DNA of 64,000 nt from CF-39 sp035651155. GTDB taxonomy: Bacteria; Chloroflexota; Limnocylindria; P2-11E. Below are positions 1 to 8,531 of this stretch, one piece after another. Below the pieces are notes generated by a model. It was not told the origin of the DNA and did not search any database. It worked only from the letters and a program-made list of their open reading frames with translations. The stretch lies in assembly GCA_035651155.1 (NCBI GenBank), contig DASRGG010000036.1, forward strand, positions 62,001-126,000, written 5' to 3'. Both the position numbers and the translations under genes were made by a program. Every line of letters starts with the position of its first letter. Position 1 is the first letter of the stretch.

Positions 1-94
1 CCTGCGTGCGCAGGTCGGCCATGTGCGCGTCCGCCACGTCCTTGGCCTTCGCCCCCTCCGGCGCCTTGTGGTGGACATCCATGAACAGCGGCAT
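1..94 (-). CDS. DUF4242-type small protein, N-terminal part only
   Basis: Only the first 31 codons lie inside the window; the gene runs off the left edge. The visible N-terminus starts MPLFMDVHHK and continues with an alternating acidic/basic helix, which resembles the start of the DUF4242 (SCO4226-like, nickel-binding ferredoxin-fold) family. The start is supported by a good Shine-Dalgarno site (AAAGGAG) about 6 bases upstream of the ATG. It lies downstream of the SARP regulator on the same strand, 44 bases away, so the two could be co-transcribed. The family call rests on a short N-terminal match. Confidence 0.55.
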   Translation of the reverse strand, partial: MPLFMDVHHKAPEGAKAKDVADAHMADLRTQ

Positions 95-138
95 CGATCG
101 CTCCTTTCGCCGGACCGTTCCGGTCCCTGGAGCGCTTT

Positions 139-1851
139 CTACGGGGCGACCGTGTGGAGCGGCGTGTGGGCCAGATCGAAAGGGAGGAGCCGAGCGGCGA
201 GGTCGGGCATGGGCGCGGTGCGTGTCAGATGGAGCCCGCGCTCGACGTGCGCCCGATCGGTCCCTCGCTCGCATTCGACGAGATCCGCGAGGACGAGCGC
301 CTCGCACCACCGGCGGCAGCCGGGCCGCTTGCCGGTGATCGTGAGCGCCTGGCGCAGCGTCGTCGCGCCGCGCTCCGGTCGCCCGTCGCGGAGGTCGATC
401 TGCGCGAGGCCGCGGAGGGCGAGCACCGTCCAGTCGACGTCGCCGGTCTCGCTCGCGATGGTGAGCGCGCTCGCGAAGCGTTCCGCGGCGCCGGGAAGGT
501 CGCCCCGAGCGAGGCGCACCTCGCCGAGCTGGATGATCGCGAGCGGCCCCCAGACGATGCCGTCGCCGGTCATCCGCGCGGCGCAGCGCTCGGCGACGTC
601 GGCCGCGTCCTCGAGGCGGTCGGCGCGGACCAGCATGCGCGCGAGATAGGCGAGCGCGGCGCTCCGCCGCTCCGGGTGCTCGGCCGCGGCGCGCAGGTCT
701 GCCTCCGCCGACGCGTAGTCGCAGCGCTCGGACTCGCTCGTCCCGAGGAGACGGCGCGCCGTCGCTACGCGAAGGTCGTCCCGCAGCTCCTCGGCGAGCG
801 CCAGCGCGCGACGCAGCGAGGCCTCCGCGGTACCGAAGCGCGCCTCGATCGCGGCGAGCCGGCCGCGCTCGGTCTCGACGTCGCACACAAGACGCCGATC
901 CCCGATGTCGCTCGCGAGCATGAACGCGCGCTGGAGGAGCGGGTCCCACTCGGCGCGTCCGCCGCCGAGCTGGCACGTCCGGATGTTGAGGAACGACACG
1001 ATCCCGCGGACCTCGAGCGCCCCGTCGCCGGTGGCCGCCGCCGCGTTGATCGCGCGCGTCGTCATGTCGCGCGCGTCGTCCCACGCGCCCGCGGCCGCGC
1101 GCGCGGCCGCCGTGTCGAGCAGCACGCGCGCCTCGATGTCCAGTCGCAGCAGCGGCCGCGCGATCCCCGCATCCGGCCGTTCGAGCGCGCGCCGCAGCCG
1201 CGGCGGCGCCGGCGCGTCCAGCTCGTGCCGGTACCGCCGCTCGATCGCGGTCATGTACTCCGTCGCGCGCGTGACGTCGCCGCGCGCGAGGTGGCATTCG
1301 ACGACGAGCTCGTGGAGCGCGTCGTCGAACGGCTCCGCCGCGAGCGCGCGCTCGGCGAGCTCCAGGGCGCGCAGCGGGTCGGTGCGAACGAGCGAGGCCG
1401 CGCCGCTCCGAATGGCGTCGAGCCGGGCCGTCCCGACGCGCGCTCGCTGGACCGAAAGCCAGCTTCCGAACTCCGTCGCGTCGAACGTGTCGAAGCCCTC
1501 GAGCAGATCGCCGCGCGCGAGATCCTCGATCCGCTCGCCGTCCCAGCCGCCGTCGAGGGCGTCGCGCGCATCGACGCTGAACGCGCCGCTCACCGCGAGC
1601 GCGCCCTGGCGTTCGACGACTGCGGCATCCGGCGCGAGCGCCTTCCGCACCTGACTGAGCGTCCAGCGCATCGCCGCCAGTGGATCGTCCGCGTCGGACC
1701 AGAGACGATCCACGATCTCGCGCCGGATCGGCGGCCGTGCCGCGAGCAGCAGGTACGCGAGCAGCGCCCAGGTCTTGCGGCCCTCGAGCCTGACCGCGAC
1801 CCCGTCCCGATCGAGCTCGGGTCGTCCCAGGAGCCGGATGCGGAGGCTCAT
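139..1851 (-). CDS. SARP/AfsR-type transcriptional regulator (winged helix, BTAD, TPR)
   Basis: A 570-residue cytoplasmic regulator. Residues 1-90 look like an OmpR-type winged-helix DNA-binding domain (opening SLRIRLLGRPEL, with a WTLSQVRKAL recognition region). Residues about 95-240 resemble the bacterial transcriptional activation domain, with the typical AERALAAEPFDDALHELV stretch. The rest is an Ala/Arg/Glu-rich helical solenoid of TPR type. There is no P-loop NB-ARC ATPase, so it is shorter than AfsR and nearer to BTAD-TPR regulators. I chose the ATG at 1851 over a longer in-frame start because a TACACT -10 hexamer lies 6 bases upstream, implying a leaderless message. The target genes are unknown. 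The neighbour wecA-like gene is transcribed divergently. Confidence 0.8.
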   Translation of the reverse strand: MSLRIRLLGRPELDRDGVAVRLEGRKTWALLAYLLLAARPPIRREIVDRLWSDADDPLAAMRWTLSQVRKALAPDAAVVERQGALAVSGAFSVDARDALDGGWDGERIEDLARGDLLEGFDTFDATEFGSWLSVQRARVGTARLDAIRSGAASLVRTDPLRALELAERALAAEPFDDALHELVVECHLARGDVTRATEYMTAIERRYRHELDAPAPPRLRRALERPDAGIARPLLRLDIEARVLLDTAAARAAAGAWDDARDMTTRAINAAAATGDGALEVRGIVSFLNIRTCQLGGGRAEWDPLLQRAFMLASDIGDRRLVCDVETERGRLAAIEARFGTAEASLRRALALAEELRDDLRVATARRLLGTSESERCDYASAEADLRAAAEHPERRSAALAYLARMLVRADRLEDAADVAERCAARMTGDGIVWGPLAIIQLGEVRLARGDLPGAAERFASALTIASETGDVDWTVLALRGLAQIDLRDGRPERGATTLRQALTITGKRPGCRRWCEALVLADLVECERGTDRAHVERGLHLTRTAPMPDLAARLLPFDLAHTPLHTVAP

Positions 1852-1857
1852 CTCCGC

Positions 1858-1863
1858 AGTGTA
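1858..1863 (-). promoter_or_regulatory. Probable -10 element (TACACT) of the SARP regulator
   Basis: TACACT on the minus strand ends 6 bases before the ATG at 1851. This fits the TANNNT-plus-short-spacer pattern seen at many gene heads in this window and predicts a leaderless transcript. No clear -35 box is visible. Confidence 0.45.
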
Positions 1864-1922
1864 GGAAGCGAGCACCAACGGAACGGTCCGTGCGCGGGCA
1901 GCGGTATCGTGCGGAGGTGCCC

Positions 1923-3017
1923 ATGACGACCATCCTCTACGTCGGCTCGGCGCTGCTCGCGTTCGCCCTCGCCGCCGCGATCACGCCCCTCGTGGGGCGT
2001 CTCGCCGAGCGCTTCGGGATGCTCGACATGCCGGGTGGCCGGCGCCAACATCCGAGGCCGATCGCCCGGCCCGGCGGCCTCGCGATCGCGCTCGCGTTCG
2101 GCCTCACGGTCCTTACGTTCTGGCTCGTCGACCGCTACGCGGGCCGTCCCTTCCTCATCCCCGAGGAGGTCCGCTCATCGCGCTTCACGCTGACCGCGCT
2201 CGCAGCGGTCCTGGGCATGGCGCTCGGATTCATCGACGACGCGTTCGAGCTGCGCGCCCGGTGGCAGTTCCTCGGACAGGCGATCATTGCCGCGATCATC
2301 ATCGTGGCCGGGATCCGCATTGACTTCATCGAGGATCCCTTCGGCTCGGGGCTCGTGCAGCTGGCCACGCCGGTGGCGATCGCGTTCACGTTCTTCTGGA
2401 TCGTCGGCATGAACAACGCGCTCAACTTCATCGACGGTCTCGACGGTCTGGCGGCGGGCGTCGCCGCCATCGCCGCGGCCACCCTCGGGGCGATCGCCCT
2501 GCTGCCGCAGGTGTCGGAGCCGTTCGTCGCGTGGATGTCGTTCTCGCTCGCCGCCGCCACGGCCGGCTTCCTGCTCTTCAACTTCCATCCGGCAAGGCTC
2601 TTCATGGGATCGACCGGCGTGGTGTTCGTCGGCACGATGCTCGCGGTGCTCTCGATCTTCGGCACGGCCAAGGTCGCGGCGGCGCTCCTCGTGCTCGGCG
2701 TCCCGATCATCGACACCTTCTATGTCCTCGTGCGCCGCGTGCTGCAGGGGCAGCCGCCCTTCGCTCCCGATCGCGGGCACTTCCACCATCGGCTGCTCGA
2801 TGTGGGGATGACGCAGCCGCAGGCGGTGCTCCTCATCTACGCCGTGACGCTCGGCTTCGGCGCCCTCGCGTTCCTCACGAGCGGACGCACGCAGGCGTTG
2901 TCCTTCGTCGGCGCCGTCGTGCTGTTCGGGATCGCGGTCGTGGTGCTCGCCCAGCGTGCATCGAAGGCGAAGGAGCGCGACCCCGCGCGCTATGCCGAGG
3001 AAGCCGACCACCTCTAG
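1923..3017 (+). CDS. Undecaprenyl-phosphate sugar-1-phosphate transferase (WecA/TagO/MraY family)
   Basis: A 364-residue polytopic membrane enzyme of the polyprenyl-phosphate HexNAc-1-phosphate transferase family. It would load a sugar-1-phosphate onto undecaprenyl phosphate at the inner membrane face to start a cell-wall or surface polymer. Visible family motifs are the Asp pair in GFIDDAFEL, the NFIDGLDGLAAG loop and the C-terminal histidine motif GHFHHRLLDVG. About ten hydrophobic segments are present. The ATG at 1923 follows a GGAGGTG Shine-Dalgarno site. The 3' end overlaps the DUF72 gene by 26 bases. WecA/TagO is more likely than MraY because no murein-synthesis genes are nearby; the substrate is not determined. 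Confidence 0.85.
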   Translation: MTTILYVGSALLAFALAAAITPLVGRLAERFGMLDMPGGRRQHPRPIARPGGLAIALAFGLTVLTFWLVDRYAGRPFLIPEEVRSSRFTLTALAAVLGMALGFIDDAFELRARWQFLGQAIIAAIIIVAGIRIDFIEDPFGSGLVQLATPVAIAFTFFWIVGMNNALNFIDGLDGLAAGVAAIAAATLGAIALLPQVSEPFVAWMSFSLAAATAGFLLFNFHPARLFMGSTGVVFVGTMLAVLSIFGTAKVAAALLVLGVPIIDTFYVLVRRVLQGQPPFAPDRGHFHHRLLDVGMTQPQAVLLIYAVTLGFGALAFLTSGRTQALSFVGAVVLFGIAVVVLAQRASKAKERDPARYAEEADHL

Positions 3018-3918
3018 GCCGCGCGTGCTCGTGGGCACGTGCTCGTGGACGGATCCCACGCTCCTCGAGTCCGGCTGGTATCCGCCCGACGTCGCGAAGA
3101 AGCCCGATGAGCGCCTCCGCTACTACGCGGAGCGGTTCCCGCTCGTCGAGAACGACGCGTCGTACTACGCGATCCCCGACCCTAAGCAGGCGAAGCGCTG
3201 GGCCGAGCGCACGCCCGATGGGTTCACGATGAACTTCAAGGCCTTCGGCGCGATCACTACGCATCCGATCGATCCGAAGCGCCTGCCGAAGGACCTGCGC
3301 GACGCGTTGCCGAAGGACGCGGCGGCGAAAGGTCGTGTCTATCCGAAGGACCTGCCGAAGGACGTGTTTGACGAGATCCATGCGCGCTTCTGGGTCGGCC
3401 TCGAGCCGCTGCGCAAGGCCGGGAAGCTCGGCGCGATCCTGCTCCAGTACCCGGACTGGTTCCCGATCGGCTCGAAGAACAAGAGCGAGATCCTCCGCGC
3501 GCGCGAGCTCCTCCCCGACGACACCCTCGCCGTCGAGTTCCGCAACCGCACCTGGATGGAGGAGCGCAACCAGGCCGAGACGCTCGCATTCCTGCGGGAC
3601 AACGGTCTCGCGTACGTGTCGGTCGACGAGCCACAGGGATTCCCGTCGTCGATCCCGCCGGTCGCCGAGGCGACCGCGCCGCTCGCCATCGTGCGCTTCC
3701 ACGGCCGCAACGCCGAGAGCTGGAAGAAGCCCGGCCTCACCGCCGCGGAGCGGTTCGACTACTCGTACACGCTTCCCGAGCTGGAGGAGTGGCTTCCCAA
3801 GATCGGGAAGCTCGAAGAGGAGGCCGAGGAGGTGCACCTGCTCATGAACAACTGCTACGGGGACAAGGCCGTTCGCAACGCCGCCGATCTCGCGGCGTTG
3901 CTCGCGAAGAAGACATGA
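2992..3918 (+). CDS. DUF72 (YecE-like) TIM-barrel protein
   Basis: 308 residues. The family signature is clear: VGTCSWTDPTL near the N-terminus with SGWYPP, then VENDASYYAIPD, and FTMNFKAFG in the next strand. DUF72 proteins adopt a TIM-barrel fold of unknown biochemical role. The start MPRKPT at 2992 overlaps the end of the WecA-like gene, suggesting translational coupling; a longer form from 2956 is possible but would add a basic tail. The stop overlaps the next gene's ATG (ATGA). Confidence 0.85.
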   Translation: MPRKPTTSRPRVLVGTCSWTDPTLLESGWYPPDVAKKPDERLRYYAERFPLVENDASYYAIPDPKQAKRWAERTPDGFTMNFKAFGAITTHPIDPKRLPKDLRDALPKDAAAKGRVYPKDLPKDVFDEIHARFWVGLEPLRKAGKLGAILLQYPDWFPIGSKNKSEILRARELLPDDTLAVEFRNRTWMEERNQAETLAFLRDNGLAYVSVDEPQGFPSSIPPVAEATAPLAIVRFHGRNAESWKKPGLTAAERFDYSYTLPELEEWLPKIGKLEEEAEEVHLLMNNCYGDKAVRNAADLAALLAKKT

Positions 3919-4421
3919 GGCTCGCGCCGGCCCTCCTCGTCGCGCTCGCGCTCGCCGTCGTCGCCTGCTCCGCGGATCCACCGCCCGGATACCGCGCGGC
4001 GTCGGCGGAGGAGCGGGACGCGCTGCTGCGTGTGGTGCGCGAGTACTACGACGTGTTCGATCGCGGGCAGGTCACGGGCGATATCTCGCCGCTCTACGCG
4101 CTCCATCCACGGCTCGCCGAGGGCGAGGATCGCCGTCGCGGCGTCAACACCGAGTCATGGACGGTCGAGCGCGCTCGCACCCTCGGCGCCCGCGAGGTCG
4201 TCGTCGACGTCGATTCGTACGAGCCAGCCCGTGCGTACGTGAAGGGCGACAGCGCCGTCGTCTACGTGCACGGCCTGTTCACCTGGACCTATCCGAACGG
4301 ATCGCAGACCAAGGGCGAGTTGCCCGTCCGCTTCGATCTCGACCAGCAGGGCGGCCGCTGGACGATCGTTCGCACCGACGAGCGCGTCCTGGGTGAGACG
4401 CCCGAGCCGACACCGCGCTAG
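3915..4421 (+). CDS. Small secreted lipoprotein of unknown function
   Basis: 168 residues. The N-terminus MRLAPALLVALALAVVACS is a signal peptide ending in a lipobox with Cys about residue 18, so the mature protein should be lipid-anchored outside the membrane. The rest, with EYYDVFDRGQ and SAVVYVHGLFTWTYPNGS, looks like an NTF2-like or SnoaL-like alpha+beta domain, but I do not recognise a named family. The start codon overlaps the DUF72 stop (ATGA), so the two are probably co-expressed. Confidence 0.7.
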   Translation: MRLAPALLVALALAVVACSADPPPGYRAASAEERDALLRVVREYYDVFDRGQVTGDISPLYALHPRLAEGEDRRRGVNTESWTVERARTLGAREVVVDVDSYEPARAYVKGDSAVVYVHGLFTWTYPNGSQTKGELPVRFDLDQQGGRWTIVRTDERVLGETPEPTPR

Positions 4422-4424
4422 GCT
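4419..4424 (+). promoter_or_regulatory. Probable -10 element (TAGGCT) of the S9 peptidase gene
   Basis: TAGGCT ends 8 bases before the GTG at 4433 and includes the stop codon of the lipoprotein gene. It suggests a separate, leaderless transcript for the peptidase. Confidence 0.4.
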
Positions 4425-4432
4425 CGTCCTCC

Positions 4433-6262
4433 GTGCCACGGCCGCTTTCCGACTTCCATCCGCACGAGCGCATCGCGATCGTGCCGCACACCACGCGTCG
4501 ATTCGCGTGCCGGTCCACCATCGCGCTCTCGCCCGACGGGGCGACGCTCGCGGTCGCGAGCGACCGCGGCGCGGGCACCTACGAGGCCTGGACGCTGCCC
4601 GCGACGGGCGGCACGCCGCGGCGCGCGATGGCGATCGAGGACCACGCGGTGCGCAGTCTGTGCTGGAGCGCGAACGGCGAGCTGCTCGTCGCCGCCGACA
4701 AAGGCGGGACCGAGCGTCACCAGCTGTACGTCCGCCATCCCGATGGTCCGAGCGCGCCGCTCTCGGTGGACCCCGCCGGAGCGGTGCAGCGGCTGCTCTC
4801 GTGGAACGCGACCTCGCCGGACGGTAGGCGGGTCGCGTTCTCCAGCAACGCGCGAGCGTCGACGGATATGGACATCGTCGTCGCGGATCTCGCGACGGGC
4901 ACGGAGCGCACGCTCGTCGCGGCCCCGGCATGGCACGTCGTCGGCGGGTGGTCCCCGGACGGGACGCGGCTCCTCGTCATGCGCGTCCTCGACAACACCA
5001 CCCAGGACCTGCTCGTCGTCGATCCGGCGACCGGCCCGGCGCGCGAGATCACGACGCCTGCGGAGGACGTCTCGCACGTGCCCGCGGGGTGGCTCGCGGA
5101 CGGCCGCGTCGTCGAGATCACCGACATCGACGACGAGCATCTCTGGCTCGCCGCGCTCGATCCCGCGACCGGCGCGCGCGAATCGATCGACCGCGGTGCG
5201 TGGGACGTGGAGCTCGCGTCGTCGTCGGCGGACGGGCGCGTGCAGGCCTGGTGCGTGAACGAGGACGGCTATTCGAAGCTGCGCTGGCGCGTCGAGGGCG
5301 GACCGGTCCGCGAGCGCGATCTCGCCGGCGTGTGCGAGAACGTGGTCCTCACGCCCGACGGGTCGCGCGCCGCGTACCTGCGCACCTCCGCCACCGAGCC
5401 GTGGCAGGTGTGGACGCTCGACACGAGGAGCGGCGACGCGCACCTCGCGCTCACCACGACGTACGCGATCCCGGCGGGCGAGCTCGTCGAGCCGGAGCTC
5501 ATGCGCATCCCCGGGCCGGAGGGCGACATCCCGTGCTTCGTCTACCGGCCCCGGCACGCGCGCGCGCCGTATCCCGCGGTGCTGTATCCGCACGGCGGAC
5601 CCGAGGGCCAGTCACGTCCGGCGTTCTCCCCGCATCTCATGCACCTCGCCGCGCTCGTCGATCGGGGTATCGCGCTCGTCGTCCCCAACATCCACGGCTC
5701 GACCGGCTACGGCCGCGTGTGGCAGGCCGCGATCCACAGGGACTGGGGCGGCATCGATCTGCGCGATCTCCGCGCGGTGACGGCGTGGATGCGCGAGCAG
5801 AAGGACTTCGACCGGAAGCGCCTCGCCGTGTACGGTGGCTCCTATGGCGGCTTCGCGACCCTGCTGTGCGTGACCCAGCTTCCGGACGTCTGGCGCTGCG
5901 CGGTGGACGTCTTCGGCGTCGCCAACCTCGTCACCATGCTCGAGAACGCGCAGCCGAACTGGCGCCGCTTCCTCGCGCGCTGGATCGGCGAGCTCCCCGC
6001 GGACCGCGCGAAGCTCGCCCTGCGTTCGCCGATCACGCACATCGAGAACGTGCGGTGTCCGATGTTGATCCTGCAGGGCTCGAACGATCCGCGCGTGCCA
6101 CAGGAGGAATCCGATCAGGTCGTCGCGAGGCTGCGCTCGCTCGGGCGTCGTGTCGACTACGTCGTCTATCCCGACGAGGGGCACGGATTCACGAAGAAGA
6201 AGAACGCCGACGACGCGTACGGGCGCATCGTCGAGTTCCTGACGAGGGAGCTCGCCGGCTAG
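4433..6262 (+). CDS. S9-family (prolyl oligopeptidase/acylaminoacyl-type) peptidase
   Basis: 609 residues with GTG start. The N-terminal two-thirds is a beta-propeller built of WD-like blades (for example SPDGATLAVASDRG and WSPDGTRLLVM). The C-terminal third is an alpha/beta hydrolase. The nucleophile elbow GGSYGGF carries the catalytic Ser, GSNDPRVPQEES the Asp, and DEGHGF the His, so the triad is complete. The oxyanion-side motif YPHGGPEGQ is also present. No signal peptide is visible, so it is probably cytosolic and degrades short peptides. The next gene is convergent, with a long inverted repeat between them. Confidence 0.9.
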   Translation: MPRPLSDFHPHERIAIVPHTTRRFACRSTIALSPDGATLAVASDRGAGTYEAWTLPATGGTPRRAMAIEDHAVRSLCWSANGELLVAADKGGTERHQLYVRHPDGPSAPLSVDPAGAVQRLLSWNATSPDGRRVAFSSNARASTDMDIVVADLATGTERTLVAAPAWHVVGGWSPDGTRLLVMRVLDNTTQDLLVVDPATGPAREITTPAEDVSHVPAGWLADGRVVEITDIDDEHLWLAALDPATGARESIDRGAWDVELASSSADGRVQAWCVNEDGYSKLRWRVEGGPVRERDLAGVCENVVLTPDGSRAAYLRTSATEPWQVWTLDTRSGDAHLALTTTYAIPAGELVEPELMRIPGPEGDIPCFVYRPRHARAPYPAVLYPHGGPEGQSRPAFSPHLMHLAALVDRGIALVVPNIHGSTGYGRVWQAAIHRDWGGIDLRDLRAVTAWMREQKDFDRKRLAVYGGSYGGFATLLCVTQLPDVWRCAVDVFGVANLVTMLENAQPNWRRFLARWIGELPADRAKLALRSPITHIENVRCPMLILQGSNDPRVPQEESDQVVARLRSLGRRVDYVVYPDEGHGFTKKKNADDAYGRIVEFLTRELAG

Positions 6263-6275
6263 CGACCACGCGAGC

Positions 6276-6347
6276 GATCCCGCCTCCCGGCGCTCCCGCG
6301 CGCGCGATCCACGCGGTCCGCTAGGGCGTCCGACGCCGGGAGGGATC
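6276..6347. terminator. Inverted repeat between convergent genes, possible bidirectional terminator
   Basis: GATCCCGCCTCCCGGCG at 6276-6292 can pair with CGCCGGGAGGGATC at 6334-6347, with a 3-base bulge and a 41-base loop. It lies between the convergent S9 peptidase and Hint-domain genes. There is no T-tract, so intrinsic termination is uncertain. Confidence 0.35.
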
Positions 6348-6426
6348 TCGCTCACGATCCGAACACGGTGTCCGCGGGACGAAGGTCAAGACCGAAAGCG
6401 GAGGAGCGCGGCGGGCGTCGCGCCGA

Positions 6427-7323
6427 TCAGCGCAGCGTGCTGCCGAGCCTGATCCCGTTCGCCCAGTAGGTCCCGGTCACGCCGGTGGGGAGGATGTCGT
6501 ACGTCGCCCCGCCGGCGTACCGCTCGCGCGTGACCGACGCGACGCGTGTGCCATCGAGCTCGTCGCCGTCCCGCAGATCGCCGACCTGCCGCCCATCCGC
6601 GGTCGGGTGGCCCGGCGACACGAACACCACGCGGCCGTCGTCGAGCGCGAGCCGAACGACCTCGTGCGTGGGGGGCGCCGGCGTGCCGCCGACCGCGACG
6701 AGCGGCGCCGCGACACGTGCCCCGTCGGCGGCGGCCGTCCACACGACGTCACCCAGGCGCAGCTCCTCGACCGCGACGTCGCCGCCGGGCGTCGCGATGC
6801 GGGTGCCGGCCGCGAGACAGAGGGGACAGTTCAGCGGGCCCGCGTCGGCGCGTTTGGTGATGTCGACCTTGCCGTACGCGTCGACCGAACCCTGGATCTG
6901 CTTGCCGTTCTGCTTTGGCTCCGGCGACGCGTTCGACGAGCCCGTCGACCGGTAGGTGAACGACCACGCCGTGGGCGCGGCCGGCCCGCCCGTCGCGAGT
7001 GGCTCCAAGCGCAGCGCGTTCAGGGCCTTCCATTCGCGATAGACGGCGAGGGTGTCCGTGCCGACCCTGGCGGCGATCGCCGTATAGGTCGCGGCGTCGG
7101 CTTGGACGTCCGCGATGCGCTGCTGCGCGAGCGCCCGCTCGTCCGCGCGGGCGATCGGATAGAAGTCGGGATCGCAGAAGCTGACGCGTCCACCGGCGTC
7201 CATGACGCGGTACTTGAGCTCGGCGACGGTGAGGGGCTTCGCCGCCGGCGTCGGGCTCGCGCCCACGCCGGCCGCACAGGCGCTGGCGAGCAGCGCCACG
7301 AGGAGAGCCGGTCCGGCGCGCAT
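6427..7323 (-). CDS. Lipoprotein with a C-terminal Hint (hedgehog/intein-like) domain
   Basis: 298 residues. MRAGPALLVALLASAC is a signal peptide with a lipobox, so the protein should be anchored outside the membrane. The middle, about 30-165, is unfamiliar. From about residue 170 a Hint domain follows: LCLAAGTRIATPGGD with the candidate nucleophilic Cys, VEELRLGDVVW, then VSPGHPTADGRQVGDLRDGDEL with the block-B His, and TYWANGIRLG at the end. The usual terminal His-Asn of splicing inteins is absent, so at most N-terminal self-cleavage or a Cys-dependent ester reaction is expected. There is no C-terminal extein. Start chosen at the ATG giving an intact signal peptide. Confidence 0.75.
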   Translation of the reverse strand: MRAGPALLVALLASACAAGVGASPTPAAKPLTVAELKYRVMDAGGRVSFCDPDFYPIARADERALAQQRIADVQADAATYTAIAARVGTDTLAVYREWKALNALRLEPLATGGPAAPTAWSFTYRSTGSSNASPEPKQNGKQIQGSVDAYGKVDITKRADAGPLNCPLCLAAGTRIATPGGDVAVEELRLGDVVWTAAADGARVAAPLVAVGGTPAPPTHEVVRLALDDGRVVFVSPGHPTADGRQVGDLRDGDELDGTRVASVTRERYAGGATYDILPTGVTGTYWANGIRLGSTLR

Positions 7324-7396
7324 ACCCGTTGAACGCCAGTCTGCGTGCCTTGGTTCCGGCGTGCGAGCTGGCGTCATGCGTCGACCTGACCTCGCC

Positions 7397-7402
7397 TATC
7401 CT
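7397..7402 (+). promoter_or_regulatory. Probable -10 element (TATCCT) of corA
   Basis: TATCCT ends 7 bases before the GTG at 7410, matching the leaderless pattern in this window. It favours the 7410 start over an upstream ATG at 7329, which would leave only 5 bases between divergent genes. Confidence 0.45.
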
Positions 7403-7409
7403 GCGGGCC

Positions 7410-8366
7410 GTGCCTGCGCGCCTGCTCGTCAAGGAGGAGACCGGCGTCGCGGAGCGCGCTCCCGAGCAGCTCTCGGAGCTGCGCGACGAGCATGTCTGCT
7501 GGCTCGACATCGCCGATCCCGACAGCGAGGCGATGACGCTCGCGGCGAAGGAGCTCGGCCTTCATCCGCTCGCCGTCGAGGACGCCCAGCACCGGCACCA
7601 GCGGCCGAAGATCGACGAGTACGACGACCACTACTTCATCGTCGTGTACGCGCTCGAAGAGCCCAGCCCCGACGTGATCGTGCATCGCGAGCTCGCGATC
7701 TTCGTGAAGCACAACGCCATCGTCACCGTGCGCGACGGCGCGATCGCGACGCTGCAGCTCGTCGAGAAGCGGTTCCGCGAGGGGAAGCTCGCGACCACGG
7801 GCCTCCTCCTCCACGCCATCCTCGACACCATCGTCGATTCCTATTTCGACGTGCTCGACGGCCTCGGCGATCGCGTCGAGCTCATCGAGTCGATGGTCAT
7901 CGACGGCGATCCGCGCGACGCGCAGACGTCGATCCGGGAGCTGTTCAAGCTCAAGCGCGACCTGCTCGCCATCCGCAAGGTCATCGCGCCGGAGCGCGAC
8001 GTCGCCGGGGCGCTCGTGCGCGGCGACGTCCGCGAGCTGCGCGAGACCGGACGCCGCGCGTACTTCCAGGACCTCTACGACCACGTCGTCCGCGTGACCG
8101 ACGAGATCGACACGTTCCGTGACCTCGTCTCGAACGTCGTCGACGCGCACCTCGCCGCGCAGTCGAACCGCCTGAACGAGGTCATGAAGGTCCTGACCGC
8201 GATCGCCACGGTGCTGCTCATCCTCGGCGTCGTCACCGGCTTCTTCGGGCAGAACTGGACCTTCATCCCGTACGACGACCGGCTGCTGTTCGTCCTGGTC
8301 ATGGTCTCGATGGTCGCCGCGGCGCTCGGGACAGCCGTGCATTTCAAGAGACGGGGTTGGCTGTAA
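7410..8366 (+). CDS. corA: CorA-family magnesium/cobalt transporter
   Basis: 318 residues, close to the usual length of the family. A cytoplasmic alpha/beta funnel domain is followed by a long stalk helix (ESMVIDGDPRDAQ, LKRDLLAIRKVIAPERD) and two C-terminal membrane helices. The pore motif that is normally GMN reads GQN here (GFFGQNW), an atypical substitution at the ion-selectivity loop; the overall fold looks intact. CorA forms a pentameric channel for Mg2+ entry. Start at GTG 7410 is supported by an adjacent -10 hexamer and by family length. It is divergent from the Hint lipoprotein. Confidence 0.85.
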   Translation: MPARLLVKEETGVAERAPEQLSELRDEHVCWLDIADPDSEAMTLAAKELGLHPLAVEDAQHRHQRPKIDEYDDHYFIVVYALEEPSPDVIVHRELAIFVKHNAIVTVRDGAIATLQLVEKRFREGKLATTGLLLHAILDTIVDSYFDVLDGLGDRVELIESMVIDGDPRDAQTSIRELFKLKRDLLAIRKVIAPERDVAGALVRGDVRELRETGRRAYFQDLYDHVVRVTDEIDTFRDLVSNVVDAHLAAQSNRLNEVMKVLTAIATVLLILGVVTGFFGQNWTFIPYDDRLLFVLVMVSMVAAALGTAVHFKRRGWL

Positions 8367-8515
8367 CGGCGATCCGCGTCGTGTTCGTCGACGACGGCGG
8401 CGTGCTGACGGCAAAGACGCCCGAACGGGACTGTCGTGACGGCCCGCACTACGGCGCGGCCGTCCTCGCGGACTCGCGGCGCTCGGCCGACAAAGCGCGG
8501 ACACGATTCCTCCGG

Positions 8516-8521
8516 TAGACT
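8516..8521 (+). promoter_or_regulatory. Probable -10 element (TAGACT) of the ATP synthase operon
   Basis: TAGACT ends 10 bases before the TTG at 8532, proposed as the start of the first gene of the operon. It is the same hexamer found before several other genes in the window. The -35 region is not recognisable. Confidence 0.4.
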
Positions 8522-8531
8522 CTTCCGTGCC

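Noticed and set aside
139..1926. Long plus-strand open frames opposite the SARP regulator
   Set aside because: They are Arg/Pro/Ala-rich shadows caused by high GC at codon position 3; the minus-strand frame carries the recognisable domains and a promoter.
7329..7409. Longer CorA start at ATG 7329
   Set aside because: It would leave 5 bases between divergent genes, add residues not seen in the family and put the TATCCT -10 box inside the coding region.
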